Of a stretch of DNA of 64,000 nt, positions 8,313-16,419 are shown one piece after another. The position numbers and the translations under genes were made by a program. Under the pieces are notes generated by a model. The model saw nothing but the letters and a program-made list of their open reading frames with translations. It had not been told where the DNA came from and made no database searches. The DNA is from Paenibacillus_F sp047238265 (lineage in GTDB: Bacteria > Bacillota > Bacilli > Paenibacillales > NBRC-103111). Where the stretch lies: assembly GCF_047238265.1 (NCBI RefSeq), contig NZ_JBDFMM010000001.1, positions 3,534,001 to 3,598,000 of the forward strand. The letters run 5' to 3'. How positions within the stretch are numbered: position 1 is the stretch's first letter; every line of letters begins with the position of its first letter.

Positions 8313-9209
8313 ATGGAAAAACGTTCTTACGGCAAAACGGACATGAAGGTAAGCATGCTTGGCCTCGGAGCGGCGGAAATCGGACTGGAGGGAGTGGAAA
8401 CGGCGGTGGCCGAAAAGCTGCTCGGTACGGCGCTGGACGCCGGGCTGAATCTCATCGACACCGCCGAATGCTACGGAACGAGCGAAGAGCTGATCGGTAA
8501 AACAGTCTCGCACCGGCGGGACGATTATTATCTGTTTACGAAATGCGGTCATGCCTCCGGCCTGGATTTTGAGGATTGGGATCCGAGGCTGCTGGAGCAA
8601 AGTATCGACCGCAGTCTGAAAAGGCTTCATACGGATTATGTGGATGTGATCCATCTTCACAGCTGCTCCGAAGAAATTTTGCGGCGGGGTGAAGTCATCG
8701 AAGTTCTAAAAAGGGCCAAAGAACAAGGCAAAACGCGTTATATCGGCTACAGCGGGGATCATCAAGCGGCTCTGTACGCGATCCGGACGGGAGTATTCGA
8801 TTCGCTCGAAACTTCACTCAATATCGCGGATCAGGAAGCGATCCAATTGACGCTGCCTGAAGCGGCCCAAAGAGGCATGGGCGTCACGGTCAAACGCCCG
8901 ATCGCCAATGCGGCGTGGCGGACCGGCCAAAAGCCCCAAAGTCCGTATCAGCATACATACTGGGACCGGCTCCAGGAACTGCAGTATGATTTTCTGAACG
9001 GGGATCTGGAAGATTCCATCGGAAAAGCGCTGCGCTTCACCTTATCGGTACCGGACGTCTCGACGGTAATCGTCGGTACGAGCAAGCCCGGCCGCTGGGT
9101 CCAGAACGCGCGCCTGGCCGGTCAGGGTCCGCTTCCCCGGGAAGAGCTGGAAGCGATCCGCGCCCGCTGGAAACAAGTTGCCCGCCCTGACTGGATCGGG
9201 CAGATGTAA
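8313..9209 (+). CDS. aldo/keto reductase
   Basis: A 298-residue NAD(P)H-dependent oxidoreductase with a TIM-barrel fold. The catalytic tetrad is visible: D49 in NLIDTAECYG, Y54, K77 in LFTKCG and the His in DVIHLHSC near residue 115. A late stretch RFTLSVPDVSTVIVGTS is the usual cofactor-contact region. Physiological substrate unknown. AAAGGAG precedes the ATG with a suitable spacer. Monocistronic between two terminators. Confidence 0.9.
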   Translation: MEKRSYGKTDMKVSMLGLGAAEIGLEGVETAVAEKLLGTALDAGLNLIDTAECYGTSEELIGKTVSHRRDDYYLFTKCGHASGLDFEDWDPRLLEQSIDRSLKRLHTDYVDVIHLHSCSEEILRRGEVIEVLKRAKEQGKTRYIGYSGDHQAALYAIRTGVFDSLETSLNIADQEAIQLTLPEAAQRGMGVTVKRPIANAAWRTGQKPQSPYQHTYWDRLQELQYDFLNGDLEDSIGKALRFTLSVPDVSTVIVGTSKPGRWVQNARLAGQGPLPREELEAIRARWKQVARPDWIGQM

Positions 9210-9213
9210 ACGG

Positions 9214-9252
9214 CAAAAGAGCAGTCTGCCCGAATCGGGAGACTGCTCTTTT
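9214..9252. terminator. bidirectional terminator
   Basis: A long perfect stem AAAAGAGCAGTCT / AGACTGCTCTTTT with a loop containing CCCGAATCGGG separates the converging aldo/keto reductase and IF-3-like genes. Both strands have T-runs. Confidence 0.88.
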
Positions 9253-9294
9253 GTTTCTGCCCGCGGGGCCGGAGGCGCACCGGAGCAGAATGTG

Positions 9295-9783
9295 TTACAG
9301 CGGATTAACCCGGACCGCCGCCTGCTTGCCGCTGACCTGAATGTTCGTTTCTTTCATACCGGCGCTCGAGAGATCCTTAACCAGCCGTTCCAGAAGTTCC
9401 TTCGCTTTCGGTCCTTCTTTGCCCTGGATGCGGACGACAAGCTGCACGGCGTTCCCGGAAGCCAGAAGCTTCTCGGCCTGTCTCTGCTTTGTTTCGTAGT
9501 CGTGGTCTTCGATGTGCACGGTGAGCCTCAGCTCTTTCACTTTCAGCGGCATGTCTTGGCGGCGGGCCGCCTGCTTGTCTTTCTGGGCCGCTTGCTTCGC
9601 CGTTCCTCGTGCGGCAAGCTTGCATGGCGGAGGGCTGCTCATCAATGACGTGCAGACCAGATCGGCGCCTGCTTCCTTCGCCAGCTTCAGCGCTTCTTCC
9701 CTCGTCAGGACTCCGAGCTTTTCCCCGTTTAATCCCGTAAGCTCGACCTCTGCCGCTTTTATTTTCTCGTTCATAATAAGCAT
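9295..9783 (-). CDS. divergent translation initiation factor IF-3 paralogue
   Basis: A 162-residue protein with the two-domain IF-3 plan. The N domain begins MNEKIKAAEVELTGLNGEKLG and continues EEALKLAKEAGADLV; a Lys/Gln/Ala linker spans about residues 58-75; the C domain has KVKELRLTVHIEDHDYETKQRQAEKLL and a closing VRVN. Compared with canonical InfC the linker lacks the usual YGKF stretch and the C domain is shorter and lacks the RGRE-like loop. It is not next to rpmI and rplT, as true infC normally is, so it is likely a second copy with a specialised or dormant role. The ATG start is fixed by GGGAGGA 7 bases upstream. Confidence 0.8.
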   Translation of the reverse strand: MLIMNEKIKAAEVELTGLNGEKLGVLTREEALKLAKEAGADLVCTSLMSSPPPCKLAARGTAKQAAQKDKQAARRQDMPLKVKELRLTVHIEDHDYETKQRQAEKLLASGNAVQLVVRIQGKEGPKAKELLERLVKDLSSAGMKETNIQVSGKQAAVRVNPL

Positions 9784-9937
9784 GATGAGTTCCTCCCGGA
9801 TGTTGGGCTGTCCGGAAACTTCTGCCGCTATAAGGCTGTGCTATAGAACCAGTTCGTTTCCGTTACCTGTCCCTCCTATTGTAGGGGATGCGGGCAAGAA
9901 ATACAAAGGGCCCGGCACGGAAACTTCCCCCTCCGCG

Positions 9938-10207
9938 CACAGCCGCCTGACCGGAGGCATCAGCCCAGCCAGTGGAACAAGGCCCCCTCCGGGGCGGATT
10001 CCCGCACGGCAGGCGCTGCTGGTGGTCTCAGCGCCGCGGCTGCGGCCGCGAGGTCCAGGCTGCCAACGGCAGCACAGCCGCCTGACCGGGGCGGTCAGCC
10101 CAGCCAGTGGAACACAGTCCCCGCCGGAGCGGACTCCCACACGGCAGGCGCTGCCGGCGGTCTCAGCGCCGCGGCTGCGGTCGCGAGGTCCAAGCTGCCG
10201 ACGGCAG
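9938..10207. repeat. imperfect tandem duplication of a 135-bp unit (3' end of the L,D-transpeptidase gene)
   Basis: Two adjacent 135-bp copies, 9938-10072 and 10073-10207, share about 88 percent identity by my manual count (16 differences). The second copy carries the last 38 codons and stop of the L,D-transpeptidase; the first lies just downstream and would encode the same ending VFHWLG-like peptide in the same frame. 135 is divisible by 3, so the duplication is in register. Confidence 0.85.
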
Positions 10208-11795
10208 CCGAGCCTTTCGCAGCCGCCCCTGCCGAGGCAGAGGCCCCATCGGCCGCGGATGCGGAGCCGGCACCTGCTGCGGACGCAGTATCCGCGATGC
10301 GGACCGCGCTGCCCTTCGGCACGAGCGCGAAAAGCGCCAGCATGTCGGCATCGCCGAGCCGGATGCAGCCGAGCGAGCGCGCCGCGCCGACAGACGCTGC
10401 ATCCGCCGTGCCGTGCACCGCGACGGCGCCGAGCCCAAGCGCCGCGGCGCCGTACACGCCCGGCGTCCTGCCCGCGGGAGCGATCACCCGCTCCCGCACG
10501 GCGAACGTGCCGTCCGGCGTCGGCGACTCCGGACGGCCGATCCCGGCGCGGGCCTCCAGCACCGCGCCTCCGGCAGTCAAGATCAAGCGGTGCTCCCGCT
10601 TGATCACCGTCACCCGCACAGGCTCGAACGGAACGTTCGCCTGTGCGGCAGCGCTTGCGGGTGGCTGGACGCCCGCAAGCGAGGCTCCCGGCAGGTTCGG
10701 CGTCAAGGCCGAACCCGCGTCTCCTGCGGCGGGCCGGTAAACCCACCCGCCACCGCCGTCGTAGGACGGGCTCACCCGGATGGAGCCCGTCACGGCTTCC
10801 CGCGGCACGAAGCTGAGGTAATTTCCGGGATAGTCCCGGACCAGCTCGTCCAGGCTCCCCGGAAATTTCCCGCCATGGTCCGCGGCGTAGGTCCGGAGCG
10901 CCGTCCGGATGAGCTGGGTCCCTATCCGCGTCAGCACTTCGGCGCGCGGAGCACCCTCATCCAGATAGGTGACCTCCACGGTTTTTCGAATCTCCGGTAC
11001 ATATTGCGCCATAACGAAAGCGTTCTCCAATTCGGCGGGCCCACCGGCCGGGAACGCTTGTCCCGCTGCCGGATCCGCCGAAAAATCCGCGGCGCTGTCC
11101 CTTTGGCGGATTCCGTAAATGACCCGGCTTTTCTGCGGATTCCGTCCGATAAGCTGCTCCATTTCCAGCCGGAGTAAAGCCTCCGTGCGGACATTGTCCG
11201 TGTCAGGGGCAACCCGCATAAGATAAGGCCGCTCGTCCGCTTCCACCCCCGAAAACGCCTCCGGGCGTAAAGAAGCAGCTTCCGGCGAGAAGCTGCTTCC
11301 TTGTTGAGGCTGTACTGCATGCGATTCATAACTTGAGGGAGGTCCGTTTTCCGCGGCGGAAGCGGTCTTCTTGCCCCCATCTCCTGAGAGAAGAACGGCC
11401 AGCAGAATAAGATTGATAACGATAAGCGCGTAAAGAAATGTCCGCAAAAACTTGTTGAATTTGCTTCCTGTCGCCGCCTCCAGCTCCTTCCGGACTTCCG
11501 CCAGGTCGCTTTCCTCCCGCTTCGCCAGTTCATGCACAGCACGGTTAGCGTCAGAGTAATACGGGGAAGGGTACGTTTTCATCACTTCTTGATAATGAAA
11601 AAGCGCCCTGGACAAGTTTCCCTGCTCCCTTGCACGCTCTCCCATCCGAAAATGGGCTTCGGGAGACGTTTTATCGGCATAGCGGATGACTTTATCGAAA
11701 TACTGCGGGTCTCCCCGGCTGATGTATAAATTTTTGTTGACCCGCACAAGCTGCGGTTCCAAAGGATGCGAAAACCGTTTCATCGCTCCTCCCAT
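10095..11795 (-). CDS. membrane-anchored L,D-transpeptidase (YkuD domain) with cytoplasmic TPR-like region
   Basis: A 566-residue type II membrane protein. Residues 1-115 form a cytoplasmic helical TPR-like region (AHFRMGERAREQGNLSRALF). One membrane helix lies at 119-137. An extracellular spacer contains GKFPGSLDELVRDYPGNYLS, and the YkuD domain follows from about residue 395 with VHGTADAAS and the active-site motif SLGCIRL (Cys477). The tail of about 60 residues is Ala/Ser/Gly-rich and low complexity. The enzyme should form 3-3 cross-links or attach groups to peptidoglycan. Two starts 12 bp apart both have good ribosome sites (AGGAGG and GGGAGGAG). The 3' end is duplicated downstream. Confidence 0.88.
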   Translation of the reverse strand: MGGAMKRFSHPLEPQLVRVNKNLYISRGDPQYFDKVIRYADKTSPEAHFRMGERAREQGNLSRALFHYQEVMKTYPSPYYSDANRAVHELAKREESDLAEVRKELEAATGSKFNKFLRTFLYALIVINLILLAVLLSGDGGKKTASAAENGPPSSYESHAVQPQQGSSFSPEAASLRPEAFSGVEADERPYLMRVAPDTDNVRTEALLRLEMEQLIGRNPQKSRVIYGIRQRDSAADFSADPAAGQAFPAGGPAELENAFVMAQYVPEIRKTVEVTYLDEGAPRAEVLTRIGTQLIRTALRTYAADHGGKFPGSLDELVRDYPGNYLSFVPREAVTGSIRVSPSYDGGGGWVYRPAAGDAGSALTPNLPGASLAGVQPPASAAAQANVPFEPVRVTVIKREHRLILTAGGAVLEARAGIGRPESPTPDGTFAVRERVIAPAGRTPGVYGAAALGLGAVAVHGTADAASVGAARSLGCIRLGDADMLALFALVPKGSAVRIADTASAAGAGSASAADGASASAGAAAKGSAAVGSLDLATAAAALRPPAAPAVWESAPAGTVFHWLG

Positions 11796-11995
11796 TCCCT
11801 ACCTCCTGTTTTTGCCGTCATGAGAGATTAATAGATTGCTTGATACATATTGTATCAACATAAATACAATTTGTATAGTTAGAATCGTACGCCATTTTTC
11901 GCGTGCGTCCCTTCGCTATTTTTCTCCCTATCCCGCCTTTGCCGGTGCATGAATTGCTTCCCCTGCAAGCAAACTAATAGCCGGAGGTGGATTCC

Positions 11996-12127
11996 ATGGC
12001 AGGAAGAAACAGCAAGCCCAAAAATCGCGGTCCGGCCAGTCATCCGGGCAGACTCGACCAGTTCGGCGACAAGCTGGCCGACGGCAAAGGTCCCCAACCG
12101 AAGCCCGAAAACGTTTTAGGGGAGTAA
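11996..12127 (+). CDS. small hydrophilic protein (43 aa), possibly spore-associated
   Basis: A 43-residue frame starting MAGRNSKPKNRGPASHPGR and ending PENVLGE: Pro/Gly/Lys/Asn-rich, without hydrophobic core, the composition expected of a disordered small spore or DNA-associated peptide. It has a perfect GGAGGTGG 5 bases ahead of the ATG and a terminator 40 bp after the stop. The reverse-strand frame over the same region has no ribosome site. No family was recognised; the spore link is a guess from composition. Confidence 0.65.
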   Translation: MAGRNSKPKNRGPASHPGRLDQFGDKLADGKGPQPKPENVLGE

Positions 12128-12166
12128 CTTCTTTTCTCCGCAGGATTCCGTCTTCACGCCAAAAAA

Positions 12167-12198
12167 AAGCCCTCCGGCCATTCGGGCCGGAAGGCTTT
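12167..12198. terminator. bidirectional terminator
   Basis: A stem AAAGCCCTCCGGCC / GGGCCGGAAGGCTTTT, with one small irregularity, lies between the 43-aa gene and the converging PH-domain gene; T-runs occur on both strands. Confidence 0.82.
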
Positions 12199-12213
12199 TC
12201 TTATTTATGCGTT

Positions 12214-12591
12214 TTATCCTAAAACATAACGGCTCAGCATCGCGTACACGTCATTGATGTTGGCGCTTTTGTTAAACTTCTTGACGATAGGCTCGTGCGT
12301 GCTCGACAGCCAGATTTTAAGCTCGGCATCCAGATCGAACGTCCCCGCACTTTCTTTTGCAAACCGGATAATGCTTTTGTAGGGCACGGACATATATTCG
12401 ACCTTGGACCCCGTCACCCCTTGTTTGTCGATAAGAATCAGGCGTTTGTTCGTGAATACGAAACCGTCCCGGATAATTTTGTACGCGACCTGCACTTGCT
12501 CTCCCTGGATGAGAAACGGCTCCAGTTCCTTTTGAAGCTTCTCCGGAGACATCTCCGAGGCGTTTCCCAATAAACCGTCCAAAATTCCCAC
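12214..12591 (-). CDS. bacterial PH-domain protein
   Basis: A 125-residue protein matching the bacterial pleckstrin-homology (bPH) family: the beta-strand core IRDGFVFTNKRLILIDKQG near 40-58 is the family signature, followed by VEYMSVPYKSIIRFAKES and a C-terminal amphipathic helix. No membrane segment. Such proteins are common in Bacilli and have no settled function; a role in oligomeric membrane-surface assemblies has been proposed for the fold. The ATG is preceded by AGGGAGTTGATGAGCTGTGGG, a GGGAG at a rather long distance. Monocistronic. Confidence 0.82.
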   Translation of the reverse strand: MGILDGLLGNASEMSPEKLQKELEPFLIQGEQVQVAYKIIRDGFVFTNKRLILIDKQGVTGSKVEYMSVPYKSIIRFAKESAGTFDLDAELKIWLSSTHEPIVKKFNKSANINDVYAMLSRYVLG

Positions 12592-12654
12592 AGCTCATCA
12601 ACTCCCTAGCCATAATCCTTATTTTACCACACCCGAACCGGACGTACGCGTCTT

Positions 12655-13731
12655 TTAAAAATCTCCGCCTTCGGCGTCCTCGGCGGCTTCGCGCTCAAGG
12701 CGGGCCAGGACGGACTGGATATCTTCAGGCTGAAGAAGCTCCACGGGTGAAACCCCCTTCTCGAAATGAAGGGAACTGCCGCTAAGCAGTACGACATACC
12801 GGTCCCCGAACTTGGCAAAATGAACTTTCCTTCCGTAATCCGCCAGCTTTCCTTTTACCGTCAGATGATCGAGCTTAAAGGTCATGCCCAAATCGGGCTG
12901 CTGTTCCACCAGAAAGTTGGCGGCCTCCATGACAAGCTCCGGCGCCCACTTCTCCTGCAGTTCCCGCTTCTCGCTTGCGGCCCAAAGTTCAAGATCCCGT
13001 TCCTCCGCCTCTTTCTGCTCGGGATGGGCTTCGAGCGTCTGCTCGATATGCTGCTGCACCAGGTTGACCACCTGATGATTAAGCAGTTCGGGCATGGATT
13101 TTTCATACTCCACGAATTTCAGCAAATCCTCGAAATATTTGGCGTGCGAAGGCTGATGGATCTTTAGCTCCCAGTCTTCCAACATACCGACCTCCGGCAT
13201 ATACGGATACTGGATCGCTTTCATATTTTTCGCGTTGATCGCCATTTCCACTTCGTGAAGCAGGCTGGATTCGTCCGTAATCCGGGCGATTTTGGGCTCG
13301 AAATCGCATTTCATCACGAACACGAACGGCTCGTCAAAGTACTGCGGCAGCTTGGCGCTGGCCGTGATAAGCGCTCCGCTGCGCACCGAACTCGTCTGAA
13401 TGTAGGCTCTTGCCAGTTCGTCGCTTTCTTTCAGGAAATCCTCCCGGGAAGATGCGCCGCGCAGTCTAGCGAACATATTGTAGTTCGGATTCGTTTCAAG
13501 TCCGCATCCCGGCTCCGTTATAAAGCGTCCGATTTTGGTCGGAACCTGCTCGGACTGCGGATTGCGCTCCACCTTGCGCTTGGCAAGCCGGGCAAACTCG
13601 CCGCCCAGAAACTGTTCCAGCGCGCTGCCTTCGTAAGCGTCCCCGTCCAAAGTCTGAAAGTGACGGTAAGCCTTGCCCGTCCCTTCTTCGCGTATGACAA
13701 AAAATGAGATAAATTCCACTTCGAATTTCAT
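12655..13731 (-). CDS. DUF3900-like conserved protein
   Basis: A 358-residue cytoplasmic protein starting MKFEVEFISFFVIREEGTG. It includes RHFQTLDGDAYE, a basic stretch RLAKRKVERNPQSEQVPTK and GRFITEPGCGLETNPNYN, features I associate from memory with the DUF3900 family of Bacillales; function unknown. An acidic C-terminus follows LLQPEDIQSVLARLE. The start is placed at the ATG preceded by AAAGGGGAAAAAAGC; an upstream extension of the same frame to 14037 has no ribosome site. Family call is moderate, existence as a gene strong. Confidence 0.75.
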   Translation of the reverse strand: MKFEVEFISFFVIREEGTGKAYRHFQTLDGDAYEGSALEQFLGGEFARLAKRKVERNPQSEQVPTKIGRFITEPGCGLETNPNYNMFARLRGASSREDFLKESDELARAYIQTSSVRSGALITASAKLPQYFDEPFVFVMKCDFEPKIARITDESSLLHEVEMAINAKNMKAIQYPYMPEVGMLEDWELKIHQPSHAKYFEDLLKFVEYEKSMPELLNHQVVNLVQQHIEQTLEAHPEQKEAEERDLELWAASEKRELQEKWAPELVMEAANFLVEQQPDLGMTFKLDHLTVKGKLADYGRKVHFAKFGDRYVVLLSGSSLHFEKGVSPVELLQPEDIQSVLARLEREAAEDAEGGDF

Positions 13732-13926
13732 GCTTTTTTCCCCTTTATCCGTTAACCTGCTGTCTAACCTTCTCTGATTGTAGCGAATCCCGCGATTTTT
13801 GACAAAAGAAACTGATTCCGGACAAAAAAAACTGCCAGGGTGTGTGATTATTGGAAGTCCCGGCCTGTCTATACTAGTAGGAACGATAGAAATACGATTT
13901 ACTATGGAGTTGGGGTGTACGATGAG

Positions 13927-14178
13927 ATGATTTATGGAACGAAACTGTTGGAAATGGATGTCGAATTGTTCGCCGCAGCACTCTCGCAGACTGAAGTCTA
14001 CATCTGGGGAATGGATCACAACGATGTGTATGTCCAAATCGGACGAGGTTTTATCGAAAAGTACAACCAGGACCAGGTGAAAATCCGTTCGAGCCTCAAT
14101 AGCTGTACAACGATCTACTCAAGAGAAAAATGCGAATTCAGCGCCAAAATGGAAAGCGCGGAAGAGCAGCCTAACTAA
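13927..14178 (+). CDS. small hypothetical protein (83 aa)
   Basis: An 83-residue soluble protein with balanced composition: MIYGTKLLEMDVELFAAALS, then YIWGMDHNDVYVQIGRGF and a Lys/Glu-rich tail. I do not recognise it. The ribosome site is ambiguous: GGAG then a GTG at 13915 (spacing fits) or GGGG before this ATG at 13927, in the same frame. The gene is followed by a terminator at 14306. Natural amino-acid usage and the flanking terminator favour a genuine gene. Confidence 0.6.
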   Translation: MIYGTKLLEMDVELFAAALSQTEVYIWGMDHNDVYVQIGRGFIEKYNQDQVKIRSSLNSCTTIYSREKCEFSAKMESAEEQPN

Positions 14179-14305
14179 GCAAGCCAGTAAACCCGTATAG
14201 ATAGAGATGAAATGAAGCTGACCCTACATAACCTACAAATCGACCCTATTTAAATAGCAGGAACAACTTTCAGACGATAAATAACGGATTCTTATGAACT
14301 GCTAA

Positions 14306-14335
14306 AAACCCCCTCGGACGAGGGGGTTTCTTTTT
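14306..14335 (+). terminator. terminator
   Basis: A perfect stem AAACCCCCTCG / CGAGGGGGTTT with a 2-base loop then CTTTTT, 128 bp beyond the small gene and before the transporter gene at 14431. Confidence 0.85.
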
Positions 14336-14430
14336 GTCCTCTGCCGGGCCGGGACCGGCCGGGAACTTTCATACTGGACCTGCATAAGCTGTAGCACTAC
14401 AGGATGTAAGCCCAAGACGGAGGGATTCCC

Positions 14431-15834
14431 GTGAGTGTGGAACTGGTGGGTCTGCATATCGTTTATGTATGTTTTATCGCCCTGATTATCGGGTTTATGC
14501 TGTTTCGCAAAGATACGACGCCGGTTTGTCTGATCGGCATTTTCGTGCTGGGCCTTGCCGCTACCGGCTCGCTTCCTCAATCGGTCGGAGGTATATTCTC
14601 CAGCCTCATCTATGCGATGAAGGAGCTTCTGCCGACCATTCTCGTCATCTCGGTCATTGTCGGCATGAGCCAGGTTCTATCGCTGTCCGGCGTCAGCGAC
14701 ACGATGATATCTCCCGCGGCGAAGCTCATCCGCAGCCCGGGAGCGGCCTTCTGGATCATCGGCATCGTCATGATGACCGTTTCGTGTTTCTTCTGGCCGT
14801 CCCCGGCCGTTGCCCTGATCGGGGCCGTGCTTCTTCCGGCGGCGGTTAGGGCCGGTCTGCCGGCCATCGGGGCGGCCGTGGCCATGAACTTGTTTGGCCA
14901 CGGCATCGCGCTTTCCGGCGACTATGTCATCCAGGCCGCGCCGAAGCTGACCGCCGACGCCGCCGGGCTTCCTGTCGGAAGCGTCATGGAAGCTTCCGTC
15001 CCGCTCGTCGCCGTGATGGGAGCCGTCACGACCGCGGCGGCTTTCTGGTTCCTGCGGCGCGATTTGAGAAGCGGAGCTTTGAAGCCGGAAAGCGCCATCA
15101 AGCCGCCCGCTCCCGTCATCGGCGGCGCTTCTTCCGCCGGGAAGCTGCTGACCGGCGGGAAGCGCCTGGCTCTTGCGGTCGCGATCCCTCTGCTGTTCGC
15201 GGCCGACATTGCGGCCATGTTCGAGCTGAACCTCCAGGGAGGGGAGGCGACCGCGCTGATCGGCGGGACAGCCGCCCTCATCCTGCTGCTCGTCTCGCTC
15301 ATGGCCCACCGCCGGGGCGGATTCGGCAAAACGACCTCATACCTGGTGGGCGGATTTCATTTCGGCTTTAAGGTATTCGGTCCCGTCATTCCGATCGCCG
15401 CCTTCTTTTACCTCGGCGACGCGGCTCTTACCGAGCTGTACGGGCATGTCCTGCCCGCCTCCTCGCACGGGATCGTGAACGATCTCGGACTGGCGCTGGC
15501 CCAGACCGTGCCCGTTCATCCGGCCGCAAGCGCCGTCACGCTGACAGCCGTGGGCGCCATCACCGGGCTGGACGGATCGGGCTTCTCCGGCATCTCGCTG
15601 GCCGGCTCGGTTGCCCACTTGTTCTCCTCCGCACTCGGCGCGGGAGCCGCTACCTTGACGGCTCTGGGCCAAGTGGCGGCCATCTGGGTCGGAGGCGGCA
15701 CGCTCATCCCGTGGGCGCTTATTCCCGCCGCCGCCATCTGCGGCGTCGATCCTTTCGAGCTGGCCCGGCGGAACTTGAAGCCGGTGGTGATCGGTCTGGC
15801 CGTCACGACAGTCGTCGCGATGTTTCTGATCTGA
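14431..15834 (+). CDS. 12-TM secondary transporter, ion-transporter superfamily-like, substrate unknown
   Basis: A 467-residue very hydrophobic protein with about 11-12 membrane helices. The layout, with a re-entrant-like stretch VLSLSGVSDTMISPAAKL in the first half and LTAVGAITGLDGSGFSGISL in the second, suggests two inverted halves as in GntP, CitM or NhaD-type carriers. A hydrophilic loop PESAIKPPAPVIGG lies near 225-245. Sequence alone does not fix the substrate; an organic acid or cation is plausible. The GTG start has GGAGGG 6 bases upstream. It stands alone with an intact frame. Confidence 0.65.
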   Translation: MSVELVGLHIVYVCFIALIIGFMLFRKDTTPVCLIGIFVLGLAATGSLPQSVGGIFSSLIYAMKELLPTILVISVIVGMSQVLSLSGVSDTMISPAAKLIRSPGAAFWIIGIVMMTVSCFFWPSPAVALIGAVLLPAAVRAGLPAIGAAVAMNLFGHGIALSGDYVIQAAPKLTADAAGLPVGSVMEASVPLVAVMGAVTTAAAFWFLRRDLRSGALKPESAIKPPAPVIGGASSAGKLLTGGKRLALAVAIPLLFAADIAAMFELNLQGGEATALIGGTAALILLLVSLMAHRRGGFGKTTSYLVGGFHFGFKVFGPVIPIAAFFYLGDAALTELYGHVLPASSHGIVNDLGLALAQTVPVHPAASAVTLTAVGAITGLDGSGFSGISLAGSVAHLFSSALGAGAATLTALGQVAAIWVGGGTLIPWALIPAAAICGVDPFELARRNLKPVVIGLAVTTVVAMFLI

Positions 15835-15985
15835 TCCGGGGCGGTGAACAGGCCGGGATCAGGGAGCTGCTTCCTTACTTCTCATCCGAAGCACTGCCGC
15901 CCTGCTGGACTTACTGGACTTTCCCGCTTTCTTGCCACGCTTCCGAAACCCTTTGCATTCTCCGGGGGCATGTATTGTAAGGCAT

Positions 15986-16366
15986 CTAACGTTCGGCAGC
16001 GGTGCCGCCTTCGCAAGGCTGCCCTGCTCTTTCTTCCCCGCCCGCCGCTTCCGGCGGGCATTCTTTTTCGAATGCCGCGATAAGATCTTTCATGAGTTTC
16101 ATGGCCGATCCGGCATCGAGCGCATAGTATTTTTCGGTGCCCTGCTGACGGATCGTAACGATCTCCGCCTGCTTGAGCAGTTTCAGATGATGCGAAATGG
16201 CCGGCCTCGACAGATGCGAATGCTCCGTGATGCTCTTGACGTTCATGGGTCCGTGTTTGCCGAGCAGCAGAATAATCTGTTGTCTGGCCGGGTCTCCCAG
16301 TGTCCGGAACAGATTCGTGCACTCCTCGAAGTATTCCATTGTAGTCCGTTCAGTTGTTTCGCTCAT
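15986..16366 (-). CDS. ArsR-family winged-helix transcriptional regulator
   Basis: A 126-residue DNA-binding repressor with the ArsR winged helix: TLGDPARQQIILLLGKHGP (helices 1-2), ITEHSHLSRPAISHHLKLL (recognition helix-turn-helix near residues 45-64) and the wing EIVTIRQQGTEKYYAL. The CxC metal motif of ArsR/SmtB sensors is absent, so it is probably not a metal sensor of that type. The tail is disordered. It lies 53 bp downstream of an NAD(P)H oxidoreductase gene on the same strand and likely controls it through the palindrome at 17063. Confidence 0.88.
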   Translation of the reverse strand: MSETTERTTMEYFEECTNLFRTLGDPARQQIILLLGKHGPMNVKSITEHSHLSRPAISHHLKLLKQAEIVTIRQQGTEKYYALDAGSAMKLMKDLIAAFEKECPPEAAGGEERAGQPCEGGTAAER

Positions 16367-16419
16367 ACGATCACATCTTTCTTCATCGATGCGGCCGGAG
16401 CGACGTGGGAAGAGGATAC

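Noticed and set aside
9841..10746. Minus-strand 301-codon frame in another register of the transpeptidase gene and its duplication
   Set aside because: Arg/Gly/Ala-rich nonsense composition; the transpeptidase frame carries the catalytic motif.
12655..14037. Extended 460-codon start for the DUF3900-like gene
   Set aside because: No ribosome site at 14037 and the region upstream of 13731 reads as non-coding; AAAGGGG precedes the ATG at 13731.
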